From NCBI GenBank assembly GCA_964607245.1, contig CAZSIB010000001.1, positions 1-64,000 of the forward strand: 64,000 nucleotides of DNA, given 5' to 3'. Shown here one piece after another: positions 41,951-50,929 of the stretch (positions within the stretch are counted from its first letter, which is position 1; each line of letters begins with the position of its first letter). The DNA is from CAZLPZ01 sp964607245. GTDB lineage: Bacteria; Pseudomonadota; Alphaproteobacteria; Micavibrionales; Micavibrionaceae. The position numbers and the translations under genes were made by a program. Below the pieces are notes generated by a model. That model did not search any database and was not told the DNA's origin. It saw only the letters and a list, made by a program, of their open reading frames with translations.

Positions 41951-43681
41951 CTATTCTCCCGTAGATGTAACCCCAAGAAGGACGGTTGTCGCGATCTGCC
42001 GCGCCTCCTCTTTTAACCCAACGGCCACAAATCCATCAAGGACAGCGGCCAGAACGTCAGGATCAAGATCCTTTGGTTCCTGGGCTTGTAAAAGCAAAAG
42101 GCTTGCCAGAACCACCCGACCGATGTGACCCTTTTCGGTCCCTTCGCTCAAGTGGCGCCGCAACGTTTGACCATTCATTACATAATCGTAACGTCGTGTC
42201 AAGTCCGTTTTCTTTTCATAAACGACAGGCGGAGTATCGATAAAAACGGGCGGCTTGTCAAGTAAATCTGTAAAGATTTTCACAATTTTTATTAAATTGT
42301 GATTTTTCCCGGCTTTTGCTTGAGAAAAATCAAAGGGAAGCTGGATATCGTCTTTTAAATCGCCGCGCATGGTCGCCAAAAGGAGAAGCGCGGTCGCCTC
42401 TGGGTCGTGTTTTCTGGGGGTGGGAAGCGTCGCGAGGAGGCGTTTTGACCAAAATGCCACTCGATTCGAATCCGTCATCAACAGAATCGCCAAAACTTGG
42501 CGTAAAGAGGTATCCGATAGCGTTTGATGATCGGGTATCTTTTCAAGTGTCGGGGCAAATAACACCTGAATTTTAGGGGGAAGATCGGGAAGTATCCCTA
42601 AAAGCGCGGACAGGCGTTCGCCAGTAGAGAGGGCGTGATCTGTGCGCTGGGCTGTATATAAAGCGGCTGCGCGAGACCATAGATCATTGTTTTTTATAGG
42701 GTCTGAAACGCTTTGAGCAGGGGGTGTTGGCGGGGTGATGTCGCCAGATTCTGCATAAAGTTTAAGCCGCAACGGGAAAGGAAGATCGCCTTGATTCGCA
42801 AGAACTCCGGCAGCTTCAGGATTTAAATCCTTTGGCAGATCCAGCACAAGCGGCGCGGCTAAGGTGATTCCTGGTACATAAGGGCGTGCCGCAATGGCAA
42901 TAGGCCCGAGTGGGAGGAATGATTCGATCGTTGCGGCGGTCAAAATCGGCGATTTTGCAGCAAAAATATGGTCTGGCGTGGTTTGAAACGGACCGTAGAG
43001 CAGGGGCGCAGCAGCGACATTTGAGGCCGGGGTATCGTCGCTATTTGGACTTCGCGCCATGAATCCCGCGCAAAAGGGCAATAAATCATGGCGTTTTGGA
43101 ATATATTTATCGCTGGGTTCCAAGACATTGCGGTTAACTTGCACTTCGACGCAGGCGACGGAGGGCTGTTTCGAAAGGATCAGCGCATAGGCCCCACTTG
43201 CTACCAGGCGTGCGTTTGGATTCTCTGGCGCAATATGCGTATAAAGGCGTGCGGCCGCATCAGAGGCGCTAAATTCGATCATTTTTTCAAGACGAAGATC
43301 GAGGAATCGGTTGCCCTCCGGCCAAGGCGCGTCGGTCAATAACAAACGACGAATCAAAGGGAGTGTTGTAGGCCAATTGGTACGCGGCGCAAGCCCACCC
43401 ATCATCCGTTCAAAATCAGAAGACAAAAATCCGTCCCATAGATCCGGAGGAAAAGCGCCTTCTTCCACGCTGCCGATCAGACCGTGCTCATTTCCCTTGA
43501 GTGAGGGGGATGTTGACCGATCGGCGGTAAATCCGGCGGTTAATCCTTCTCGAAATTGATGACCTGTCGCCCGTGAAATCGCGCCAATTTCAACTTGTTT
43601 TTTGGGTGATGACGGGGCGGCCCCGGGTGTTGCAGACAAGCTTGTCGAGGCCAGTAAAAAGGGGGCCAGCAAAAAACACAT
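41951..43681 (-). CDS. Large exported protein of unknown function
   Basis: A 576-residue protein from ATG 43681: hydrophobic signal (CFLLAPFLLASTSLSA) followed by a helix-rich, Ala/Leu/Pro-rich body with TPR-like helical pairs (for example HIGRVVLASLLLLQAQEPKD). No domain recognised. The frame continues upstream to an ATG at 43828, but those 49 codons encode the REP-like element at 43732-43787, so the downstream start is favoured even though no SD is obvious there. It precedes xerD by 3 bases and is probably cotranscribed. Confidence 0.7.
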   Translation of the reverse strand: MCFLLAPFLLASTSLSATPGAAPSSPKKQVEIGAISRATGHQFREGLTAGFTADRSTSPSLKGNEHGLIGSVEEGAFPPDLWDGFLSSDFERMMGGLAPRTNWPTTLPLIRRLLLTDAPWPEGNRFLDLRLEKMIEFSASDAAARLYTHIAPENPNARLVASGAYALILSKQPSVACVEVQVNRNVLEPSDKYIPKRHDLLPFCAGFMARSPNSDDTPASNVAAAPLLYGPFQTTPDHIFAAKSPILTAATIESFLPLGPIAIAARPYVPGITLAAPLVLDLPKDLNPEAAGVLANQGDLPFPLRLKLYAESGDITPPTPPAQSVSDPIKNNDLWSRAAALYTAQRTDHALSTGERLSALLGILPDLPPKIQVLFAPTLEKIPDHQTLSDTSLRQVLAILLMTDSNRVAFWSKRLLATLPTPRKHDPEATALLLLATMRGDLKDDIQLPFDFSQAKAGKNHNLIKIVKIFTDLLDKPPVFIDTPPVVYEKKTDLTRRYDYVMNGQTLRRHLSEGTEKGHIGRVVLASLLLLQAQEPKDLDPDVLAAVLDGFVAVGLKEEARQIATTVLLGVTSTGE

Positions 43682-43731
43682 ACGCGCAATTCGGGATGAA
43701 AATCTATAACGAGGGGCATTAAAAAACTGTC

Positions 43732-43787
43732 GCCCCAGCGAAGGCTGGGGCCCCGTAACGTCTCGAGATCCCAGCCTTCGCTGGGAT
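43732..43787. repeat. Twin-palindrome REP-like element, copy 2
   Basis: GCCCCAGC-GAAG-GCTGGGGC (43732-43751) and ATCCCAGC-CTTC-GCTGGGAT (43768-43787), with 16 bases between them that end CGTCTCGAG as in copy 1. The stem bases differ from copy 1 but stay paired, showing compensatory change. Confidence 0.85.
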
Positions 43788-43849
43788 GACACAATAACTT
43801 TTTTAAATTTATTTGTTATAGGAAACATAGAAAGAAAAACAATCTTATT

Positions 43850-44068
43850 TTATTCATCCGAAAGGGGGGCAGTTGCCGCGGCCGTCGGGGCTGCAGGTGT
43901 TGTTGTGGATAAAGGTTTGGGCGCCGGGGGTGTTCCGAACGCGTCCTTGGGGGTGAGTGGGCGAATCACTGTTGTTTGCCGGATATCGGGGGTTGTCATC
44001 GTAAAAAAGCCAAAGACGATGCCGCCCAAAATTAAAAGAAAAAGAAATAAATACGCCAAAGCTTTCAT
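43850..44068 (-). CDS. Small membrane-anchored protein
   Basis: A 72-residue protein: one N-terminal membrane helix (AYLFLFLLILGGIVFGFFTM, about 4-23) then a Pro/Thr/Ala-rich tail (TPKDAFGTPPAPKPLSTT) likely on the periplasmic side. No family recognised. It lies upstream of the large exported protein gene, separated by the REP-like element. Confidence 0.65.
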   Translation of the reverse strand: MKALAYLFLFLLILGGIVFGFFTMTTPDIRQTTVIRPLTPKDAFGTPPAPKPLSTTTPAAPTAAATAPLSDE

Positions 44069-44227
44069 GTTCTTCGTATCCTGTAAACGTTATATCCCAC
44101 GTGGTTAAAGTGATTTGCGGGGGCTGTCAATGCGACGAAAGCTACCTTTTCTTGTATGTCATCTTGCCACCGCCTGGATCAAGGCTTATCATGATTCTCT
44201 AATATTTGCCTGTGTGAGGGGAAAATA

Positions 44228-44833
44228 ATGCATATACAAAATCGACCTGCTGGGGGCGGGTACGATCAACATCATATGGCGCGCAGCGTCCGGGCAAGTT
44301 TGGATCGTCCGGTTGTGCTTTTGGGGTTGATGGGATCTGGGAAAAGCCGTTTGGGCCGGATGCTCGCCCGGGCCCTTGATGTCACCTTTTATGATTGCGA
44401 TGCCGAGCTTGAACAATCCGCTGGACGTCGCGCCCACGAGATTTTTGAACAGATCGGGGCGGAGGCTTTTGAACAGGCCGAAAACCGAATTCTTCAGCGG
44501 CTCGTTTCTCAGAACGATATGGCCGTCATTGCAACAGGCGGGGGTGTCTCGATGCCGCCCGATTTACTGGAGACGGTTTTTACCAAGGCCGTGACGATTT
44601 GGGTCCGGGCCGATTTGGATTTAATGGTGGCGAGGACGACGCGCGGTTTGCCGCGGCCACATTTATCGGGTCATGATCCGCGTCCTATTCTGGAGGGGAT
44701 GATGGCGCGGTACCATCCGCTTTATGCGCGTGCGGATGTAATTGTCGACAGCCATGACGGTCCTGCGGCCGAAGTGCTCCACCAAACGCTTTATGCCTTG
44801 AATGCGCGGATATCAAAGGTTGCAGCAGGGTAG
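44228..44833 (+). CDS. aroK: Shikimate kinase
   Basis: A 201-residue kinase: Walker A GLMGSGKS (33-40), substrate-binding DCDAELE (56-62, Asp56 and Asp58), GGG (104-106) and the lid RPHLSGHDPRPILEGMMARY. It phosphorylates shikimate in the chorismate pathway. The protein has 25 extra N-terminal residues; Met17 (MARSVRASLDRPV) is an alternative start. aroB, the common neighbour in proteobacteria, does not follow; a hypothetical gene does. Confidence 0.95.
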   Translation: MHIQNRPAGGGYDQHHMARSVRASLDRPVVLLGLMGSGKSRLGRMLARALDVTFYDCDAELEQSAGRRAHEIFEQIGAEAFEQAENRILQRLVSQNDMAVIATGGGVSMPPDLLETVFTKAVTIWVRADLDLMVARTTRGLPRPHLSGHDPRPILEGMMARYHPLYARADVIVDSHDGPAAEVLHQTLYALNARISKVAAG

Positions 44834-44905
44834 TAAGTTGGTTTTAAGGGTAGAGCTTGATCCCTTTCTCTTTTTTTTTTGATAATAATTCAAAAAGGGA
44901 GAGAT

Positions 44906-45286
44906 ATGATGCCAGATATATTGATCGGTTCGAGGCAGAAATTTTTGTGTCGGGCTTTTGGCCTTAAAGAAACTTATCATCTTTACACTGATCATAATCC
45001 CTTTACGACGCGGCGTCGTTGGAATATCGGGCGTTCGTGCCAAGATTTGGCAGTGTTCAGAATGGCCGCCGGGTGCCGTGGCCATGAATTCCCGGCCCAT
45101 TCGTTGATTGATGATGTCGCGACAAAACAACTCCCGAATCTTTGCCCCTCGTTTCGAACGCCTGTCTCCAGGCCTGTCCGTGTGTCGGGAATGAGTGTTC
45201 TGATGGGTTCTTTTTTAAAATTTCTATCGATGGAAACGTCGACATCCCAAAAAGTTCAACTGATAAAAGGGCTGTCGCCGGAATAA
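44906..45286 (+). CDS. Hypothetical protein
   Basis: A 126-residue frame starting ATG 44906 (or 44909), with AAAGGGAGAG ideally placed upstream. Sequence is rich in Arg, Phe, Ser and Cys with no membrane segment (RQKFLCRAFGLKETYHLYTD, RVSGMSVLMGSFLKFLSMET). The SD argues for it, but composition is unusual and the frame ends exactly at the convergent tadC stop, so it may not be a gene. Confidence 0.4.
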   Translation: MMPDILIGSRQKFLCRAFGLKETYHLYTDHNPFTTRRRWNIGRSCQDLAVFRMAAGCRGHEFPAHSLIDDVATKQLPNLCPSFRTPVSRPVRVSGMSVLMGSFLKFLSMETSTSQKVQLIKGLSPE

Positions 45287-46258
45287 TTATTTCCCGACCC
45301 CGGCATCGCCCGCTTGTAAAAAGGCCGGGCATAAAATCACGACAAACAAAGCCGGCAGAAAAAACAAAATCATCGGCACGGTCAGTTTTGGGGGCAGGGA
45401 CGCGGCTTTCCGTTCCGCTTCGGCCATGCGCTGGTCGCGCAAATCATCTGCAATCACTTTCATCGCGTTTGACACCGATGTCCCGTATTGTTCGGCCTGA
45501 ATCATCGCCGTGGCAAAAGACCGGGCCGACCCACTGCCCACGCGCCGGGCGAAATCTTGAAGTGCCGCACGGCGGTCATTCAGCATACCCATTTCTGCAC
45601 TTAAGATACCAAGTTCCTGGGCAAGCGTGGGGGAATGTTCGGCAACTTCTTCGGCCACACGGTCAACCGTTTGTTCAAGTCCAATCCCACCCTGAACACA
45701 GATGAGCATCATATCGAGCGCATCCGGAAAGGTAATCGAAATTTCCTGTTGGCGCTTGATGATATGATTTTTAACCAAAATGCGGGGCAGCATCATGCCG
45801 AAAAACGGAACGCCCGTCATGACAAGCATGACAACGGCGGGAGAGAACTCGGTCTCTGACTTCCAAAAAACCAGAAGACAAAAGAGCCCGAGAATAATTG
45901 GTAAAACAATGCGTGCGACCAGATAATACATGGGCGCCTTGGGGTCGCGGATCCCCGCTTGGAGCATTTGGTCGCGCAGACGCTCGCCAATGGCGCCAAA
46001 CATGGTTTGCGTTTTATAGACAGCGGCCAAAGATTCGCGCGCCGACATTGATTTTTCTTCACGGCCTCGGTTATTGACGCTGTGCATGGTTTGTTCAAAC
46101 AATGCCTTGCGTTTTTTCTCGATGACGTCGCGGTAAAGTTCTTTCTTTTCCTGGCGGTTTAAAAAAGGTAAAGCGAAAGCGATAAAAGACAGTGCGGCAA
46201 TCAAGGCGCTGCCAAAAATGATGACACTTTCATCGATGAAGTCAAAAAAATTGCCCAT
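45287..46258 (-). CDS. tadC: Tad pilus inner-membrane assembly protein TadC
   Basis: A 323-residue T2SSF-domain membrane protein. First helix about 13-32 (IIFGSALIAALSFIAFALPF), cytoplasmic loop, helices about 110-150, the T2SSF fold (ALDMMLICVQGGIGLEQTVDRV, ARRVGSGSARSFATAMIQAE), and a last helix ending the protein. It pairs with TadB as platform for the Flp pilus. Last gene of the cpa operon. Confidence 0.93.
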   Translation of the reverse strand: MGNFFDFIDESVIIFGSALIAALSFIAFALPFLNRQEKKELYRDVIEKKRKALFEQTMHSVNNRGREEKSMSARESLAAVYKTQTMFGAIGERLRDQMLQAGIRDPKAPMYYLVARIVLPIILGLFCLLVFWKSETEFSPAVVMLVMTGVPFFGMMLPRILVKNHIIKRQQEISITFPDALDMMLICVQGGIGLEQTVDRVAEEVAEHSPTLAQELGILSAEMGMLNDRRAALQDFARRVGSGSARSFATAMIQAEQYGTSVSNAMKVIADDLRDQRMAEAERKAASLPPKLTVPMILFFLPALFVVILCPAFLQAGDAGVGK

Positions 46259-46262
46259 CGTT

Positions 46263-47240
46263 TTATACCTTAAAATTGATCATTTGCCGCATGATCAGCA
46301 TACCAATCATCATCCAACACACGGCGCAGGTCAGATAAAATTTTCCCGATGATGTCGTGAACAAAAGGCCGATATAATCGGGGTTGATAAAATAGAGGCC
46401 TGCCGAGACGACCACGGGCAACGCGCCGATGATTCCGGCGGATGCTTTCGCTTCGGCCGAGAGGGCCTGGACCTTGCGGCGCAGACGAAACCGCGCGCGG
46501 ATAAGAGAGGACAGGTTCAACAGAACATCCGACAACGACGACCCGGTTTGTTGTTGAATGACAATGCCGGTTGCAAACATATTGACCTCGGCAAGCGGCA
46601 TGCGCTTGTTCATTTCGATGATCGCTTCACCCAAAGGAACGCCGATACGTTGATTTTCGTAGACGCGTGACATTTCTTCGCCCAAGGGCCCATGAAATTC
46701 ACGCGCAACCATCGCAATGGCTTCTCCCACCGGCATCCCGGCTTTGAGTAACCGCACCATTGATTCAAGCGCATCCGCAAAATCTTCAAGGAATTTCTTT
46801 TGACGTTTTTTTGTTTTGATCCGTAGAAAAAGGCGCGGCACGCCGAAAAAGCCGACGACGAACATCAACATATTGACGATCATGACACCGCCAAAAAACA
46901 GAGATAAAAGCGCCGTAACAACCCCCGCGATGACAGATCCAATCCAGAAATGTGCAATAGGCGCCGAGATTCCAGCGTGAACCATCATATCGTGGATGGT
47001 GGCACCGCTTGCCTTTTTTTCAACAGCATTTGATTCCTTTAGTTTCTTCGCAAGGTCCGCGCGGCGTTTATCGCGCACGCCTTGTTGGCCAAACCCGACA
47101 GACCCCGTTCCAGACCCTCCGCCGATGATGGCCAATTTTTTCTTGCGTTCTTGATCGTCCTGCATGCGGATTGCAAGGAAAATCCCGGCACCACCGGCGG
47201 CGATAACAATAACCAACAGGATGATGTAGAGAATTGGCAT
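46263..47240 (-). CDS. tadB: Tad pilus inner-membrane assembly protein TadB
   Basis: A 325-residue T2SSF-family protein with N-terminal helix (ILYIILLVIVIAAGGAGIFL), a pair of helices about 87-125, the fold ADALESMVRLLKAGMPVGEAI, QQQTGSSLSDVLLNLS, and C-terminal helices. It sits between tadC and cpaF with gaps of 4-5 bases. Confidence 0.93.
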   Translation of the reverse strand: MPILYIILLVIVIAAGGAGIFLAIRMQDDQERKKKLAIIGGGSGTGSVGFGQQGVRDKRRADLAKKLKESNAVEKKASGATIHDMMVHAGISAPIAHFWIGSVIAGVVTALLSLFFGGVMIVNMLMFVVGFFGVPRLFLRIKTKKRQKKFLEDFADALESMVRLLKAGMPVGEAIAMVAREFHGPLGEEMSRVYENQRIGVPLGEAIIEMNKRMPLAEVNMFATGIVIQQQTGSSLSDVLLNLSSLIRARFRLRRKVQALSAEAKASAGIIGALPVVVSAGLYFINPDYIGLLFTTSSGKFYLTCAVCWMMIGMLIMRQMINFKV

Positions 47241-47245
47241 GAACG

Positions 47246-48859
47246 TTACCCGTAGGCTTCTTCCATGGCATCAAGAACGTATTTCTCGACACCAAATTGT
47301 CGTGCCTTATCATAGAATTTTGGCCGAAGACCCGATGATTTTAGGCGGGTAATCAATTTACCATTCGCGTCTTCACCCAGAAATTCTAAGACAAATAAAT
47401 CCTGCATTGTCACGACTTCGCCTTCCATCCCGGTAATTTCCGAGATATGGGTTAAACGCCGTGATCCATCCCGTAAACGTTGCACTTGAACGATCACATT
47501 GACGGCCGAGGCGATTTGTTCGCGCACGGCCTTGGCCGGAAGGTTTAATCCCCCCATCGCGATCATATTCTCCATGCGGCTGATGGCTTCGCGTGGGTTG
47601 TTTGCGTGAACCGTGCCCATCGATCCGTCGTGACCGGTGTTCATGGCTTGCAGTAAATCAAACGCTTCGGGGCCGCGCACCTCGCCGACGATGATGCGTT
47701 CGGGCCGCATCCGGAGGCAGTTTTTAACGAGATCCCGCATGGTGACTTCCCCCACCCCTTCCAGGTTGGGGGGGCGTGTTTCCAAGCGCACCACGTGTGG
47801 CTGTTGTAATTGTAATTCGCACGCATCTTCGCAGGTAATAATCCGTTCACCGGATTCGATATAACGGGTGAGAACGTTGAGCATGGTGGTCTTCCCAGAA
47901 CCCGTCCCGCCTGAGACCAGAACATTCACGCGCGAGCGACCAATCGCCATGATCAGCTTTGCGGCGCTGGGGGTCATCGATCCAAATTCAACGAGTTTTT
48001 CGAGCGTCAGTTTCTCTTTTTTAAATTTTCGGATGGTCATGCAGGCGCCATCTACGGCCAACGGCGGAATAATCACGTTCACGCGCGATCCATCTGGCAG
48101 ACGCGCATCGCACATGGGGGATGATTCATCCACACGACGGCCAATGGCCCCCACGATGCGTTGGCATATTGTCACCAAATGCTGATTATCCCGAAAGTTG
48201 ACTTCCGTGCGCTCGATCCGGCCCTTGACTTCGATATAGGTAACTTCAGGGCCGTTAATCATGATATCGGCGATATCATCGCGCTCTAACAGCGGTTCAA
48301 GGGGACCAAAGCCCAGCATATCATCGCCGCATTCTTTTGCAATTTGATGAAGTTCGGTCGGCGTTAAATCCAAATTACGAAAGCGGGCGATTTCTTCAAC
48401 AGCCGATTGGACTTCTTCGCGCGCGGCTTTGGCCTCCATGCGGGCCAAGGCCTTGAGGTCGATGCCGTCGCGCAAATCCGCCCAAATACGTGCCCGCGCA
48501 CGTTGTAAACGCACGCTACTTGTCGTGTCGGGAGCATCACTTTGAGAAGATGTGGCTTCGGTATGCACCTTGAAAACGTCTTCCTCAAGAGGACGGTCGG
48601 TGGGAGGGGGCGGCGGCGCAGCGGGTGCGATCACCGTTTCGACCAAAGCTCGCGGAGGTTCAGGGATAGAGGGTATCGCTGCAGATTCTGGGATTGGTGC
48701 GGGTCCCGGTGCAGGCGCCGCAGAAATAGGGGAGGACGGAAGAATCGGCGGCACAGGTGCGTGTGCTGAAAAGCCCATCGGCGCAGGTGGCGGGGATGGG
48801 GACGCCGAAAAATTTGGCGGCGGCGGGGGAAGTCCACCCGATGGCTTTTTTCCAAACAT
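47246..48859 (-). CDS. cpaF: Tad pilus secretion ATPase CpaF/TadA
   Basis: A 537-residue type II/IV secretion ATPase with a long Pro/Ala-rich N-terminus (about 1-110). Core: GPEVTYIEVKGRIERT, IVGAIGRRVDESSPMCDARL, Walker A GGTGSGKTT (about 314-322), Walker B-like RPERIIVGEVRGPEAFDLL and arginine finger region. It powers pilus extension. The length exceeds typical CpaF because of the tail. Confidence 0.96.
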   Translation of the reverse strand: MFGKKPSGGLPPPPPNFSASPSPPPAPMGFSAHAPVPPILPSSPISAAPAPGPAPIPESAAIPSIPEPPRALVETVIAPAAPPPPPTDRPLEEDVFKVHTEATSSQSDAPDTTSSVRLQRARARIWADLRDGIDLKALARMEAKAAREEVQSAVEEIARFRNLDLTPTELHQIAKECGDDMLGFGPLEPLLERDDIADIMINGPEVTYIEVKGRIERTEVNFRDNQHLVTICQRIVGAIGRRVDESSPMCDARLPDGSRVNVIIPPLAVDGACMTIRKFKKEKLTLEKLVEFGSMTPSAAKLIMAIGRSRVNVLVSGGTGSGKTTMLNVLTRYIESGERIITCEDACELQLQQPHVVRLETRPPNLEGVGEVTMRDLVKNCLRMRPERIIVGEVRGPEAFDLLQAMNTGHDGSMGTVHANNPREAISRMENMIAMGGLNLPAKAVREQIASAVNVIVQVQRLRDGSRRLTHISEITGMEGEVVTMQDLFVLEFLGEDANGKLITRLKSSGLRPKFYDKARQFGVEKYVLDAMEEAYG

Positions 48860-48860
48860 G

Positions 48861-50093
48861 TTACTTTCCCGGTTTGCGGAATAGACTATCGAACAACCCT
48901 GCGCTCGATGGTTTCGTTGCAGGTCGATCTGTTGGAGAGACGTTGATTTGTGCCAGAAGTTCAGAAATCATCCGTTCCGTGCCTTTCTGGGCCCCCAGAA
49001 TTTTGGTTTGTGATTCTGCGCCAATGACTAAACGCGGGTCAAACGGGATGGTTAGGGCAACTTTTTGTCCCAGTGCCGCTTCGATATCCGATTTTCCAAC
49101 CTCTGCACCTGGGGCGATATTGCTCATGTTGATGAGCAGGTGCATCCCCTCAAATTGTCCACCATGAAGTTCCAGAATTTCGTTCGCGAGGCTGCGTGCC
49201 AGACGCAACGACGATAACGTGGGTAGAGAGACCAGCATGACATGCTGGGCCCGTGAAAGAATAAGGCGCTCTATCGAAGGCAGAACCCCCGACAGATCCA
49301 CAACGACATAGGGCGTGACGCTTAAAAGCCGATCCAGAATGCGTTCAATATGATCTGCGCCCACTGGATCCTCGAGGATTCGGTCGTTGCCGGTTCCGAG
49401 TAAACTCAAGGATTCGCCGGCTTTGATGAGCATACGGTTTAAGGCATTCGGGTCTGTTGCGGCGGCGGCACGTGCGGCTTCTTGCAATGTCGCCACGGGC
49501 TCAAGGCCAAAGGCCACAGAAAGGTAAGATCGCCCGCCAATCGTATCCATCAGAATTGTTTTTTGTTGTTGATTCTCAGAGAGACCATAGGCCAATGCAC
49601 TGGCGACGGTCGATGCGCCAACGCCGCCCTTTGCTCCGACAACTGCGATTAACTGGCTGCCACTGGCGCCCATTTGTTTGATCAGAACACGTGCGGCGAC
49701 ATCGGCAACGGTTTGTGTTTGTAAGGGGCGGACTAAATAATCCTCAACCCCCAGATTGATCAGGTAACGATAAAGTGCCACATCATTGACCGGGCCAATG
49801 ACAACCGCGTCGGTACCTGCCGAGCAGACGCCAGCCAGTTGTTCCAACATTGCTGTAAAACTGGAATCAATGACATCGGTATCGAGAAATAAAAGATTAG
49901 GGGAGGGGGCGTTGGCATAGGCTTGAATGGCACTTGCCACATCGCCCTGGCGCACATCAAATTTGACCCGGGCAAAGCGCCAATCTTGCGAGAGTGCCCC
50001 AATCGCCGCACGCGTTTCTTCGTGATTTGAAAAAACCGAAATCGCCCCTGCGGGCAAAAGAACAGACGAGGCAGAAGAAGCCGGTGTCGACAT
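48861..50093 (-). CDS. cpaE: Tad pilus localisation ATPase CpaE/TadZ
   Basis: A 410-residue protein: atypical receiver-like domain (about 15-130, FLDTDVID) and a MinD/ParA-type ATPase with Walker A-like AVVGAKGGVGAST (the usual GK(T/S) lysine is replaced by Ala-Ser, as in CpaE/TadZ). Later LSLLGTGNDRIL, VVVDLSGVLPSI and LLINMSNIAPGAEVG. It places the pilus machine at the pole. cpaF follows after 1 base. Confidence 0.93.
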   Translation of the reverse strand: MSTPASSASSVLLPAGAISVFSNHEETRAAIGALSQDWRFARVKFDVRQGDVASAIQAYANAPSPNLLFLDTDVIDSSFTAMLEQLAGVCSAGTDAVVIGPVNDVALYRYLINLGVEDYLVRPLQTQTVADVAARVLIKQMGASGSQLIAVVGAKGGVGASTVASALAYGLSENQQQKTILMDTIGGRSYLSVAFGLEPVATLQEAARAAAATDPNALNRMLIKAGESLSLLGTGNDRILEDPVGADHIERILDRLLSVTPYVVVDLSGVLPSIERLILSRAQHVMLVSLPTLSSLRLARSLANEILELHGGQFEGMHLLINMSNIAPGAEVGKSDIEAALGQKVALTIPFDPRLVIGAESQTKILGAQKGTERMISELLAQINVSPTDRPATKPSSAGLFDSLFRKPGK

Positions 50094-50250
50094 CTTGATG
50101 AATCCTTCACGCTACCTGACTTTGATTAAAGCACAGACTTGTTAATACACTCTAAACCTTTTAAGAGCGGCAAGATCTATCCATAAAACCAAAGCGAAAG
50201 GGCTGCACGATCATACATCGCACGGCCCGGCCCGGGGCATCCTTCCCCGG

Positions 50251-50916
50251 TTATTTGATCGATTCTGAGGCGTTATTTCCGCTCAGTTTCTTGAAATCCT
50301 TGCCGTCACGATAATCTTTAAGCCGCGCGCTTGCGCGTTCCCCTGATGCCGGGGCGATGCCCGCGACACCCAGTAAATCCTTGGGCCGTAAAACCTGTTG
50401 AGCTAAATACGTATCAACGCCGCACCCAAATCGATAGTCCTGAAAACGGCCATCCTCGCTGTTGGCAAGGCCATCACGGGAATCGCCGGGATGCGTGCCG
50501 CAATTTTTGGGCGGTGCGGCCGTTACCTGATCATATTGCATCATCACTTGGTTTACTTGCGTGGCGTCATTTACGGGCAAGGTTGCGGTCTGGACGTTTT
50601 CAATCCCCACCTCACGCATCATTTTGGCGATGCGTGTCGCGGTGGCACCGGCTTTAACGCCTGAATCACCGGACAGATAGGTCACGGTCACATCCATCGG
50701 TCCCTGGCCAAAGCGGCCGTAATGTTGCCCAATCATTTGCGTGAGATCATGGTCGATTGCAGCGACAGGGAGCATCTCGTTATAACGGTCATGTCGGACT
50801 TCAATCGGGGCAGCGCTGATATGGCTTGGGGATGTCATGGCGCAGCCCGAGAGGAAAACTCCTGCCGTACAAGCCAGAAGAGAAAAACATGTCGAACGCA
50901 TAAAGACAGAAGCCAT
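50251..50916 (-). CDS. cpaD: Tad pilus lipoprotein CpaD
   Basis: A 221-residue lipoprotein: signal peptide ending in lipobox L22-S-G-C25, then the CpaD domain with VTYLSGDSGVKAGATATRIA and a C-terminal stretch PKNCGTHPGDSRDGLANSED typical of the family. It stabilises the secretin in the outer membrane. A 157-base gap separates it from cpaE downstream. Confidence 0.9.
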   Translation of the reverse strand: MASVFMRSTCFSLLACTAGVFLSGCAMTSPSHISAAPIEVRHDRYNEMLPVAAIDHDLTQMIGQHYGRFGQGPMDVTVTYLSGDSGVKAGATATRIAKMMREVGIENVQTATLPVNDATQVNQVMMQYDQVTAAPPKNCGTHPGDSRDGLANSEDGRFQDYRFGCGVDTYLAQQVLRPKDLLGVAGIAPASGERASARLKDYRDGKDFKKLSGNNASESIK

Positions 50917-50929
50917 AAAAAATCCCTTA

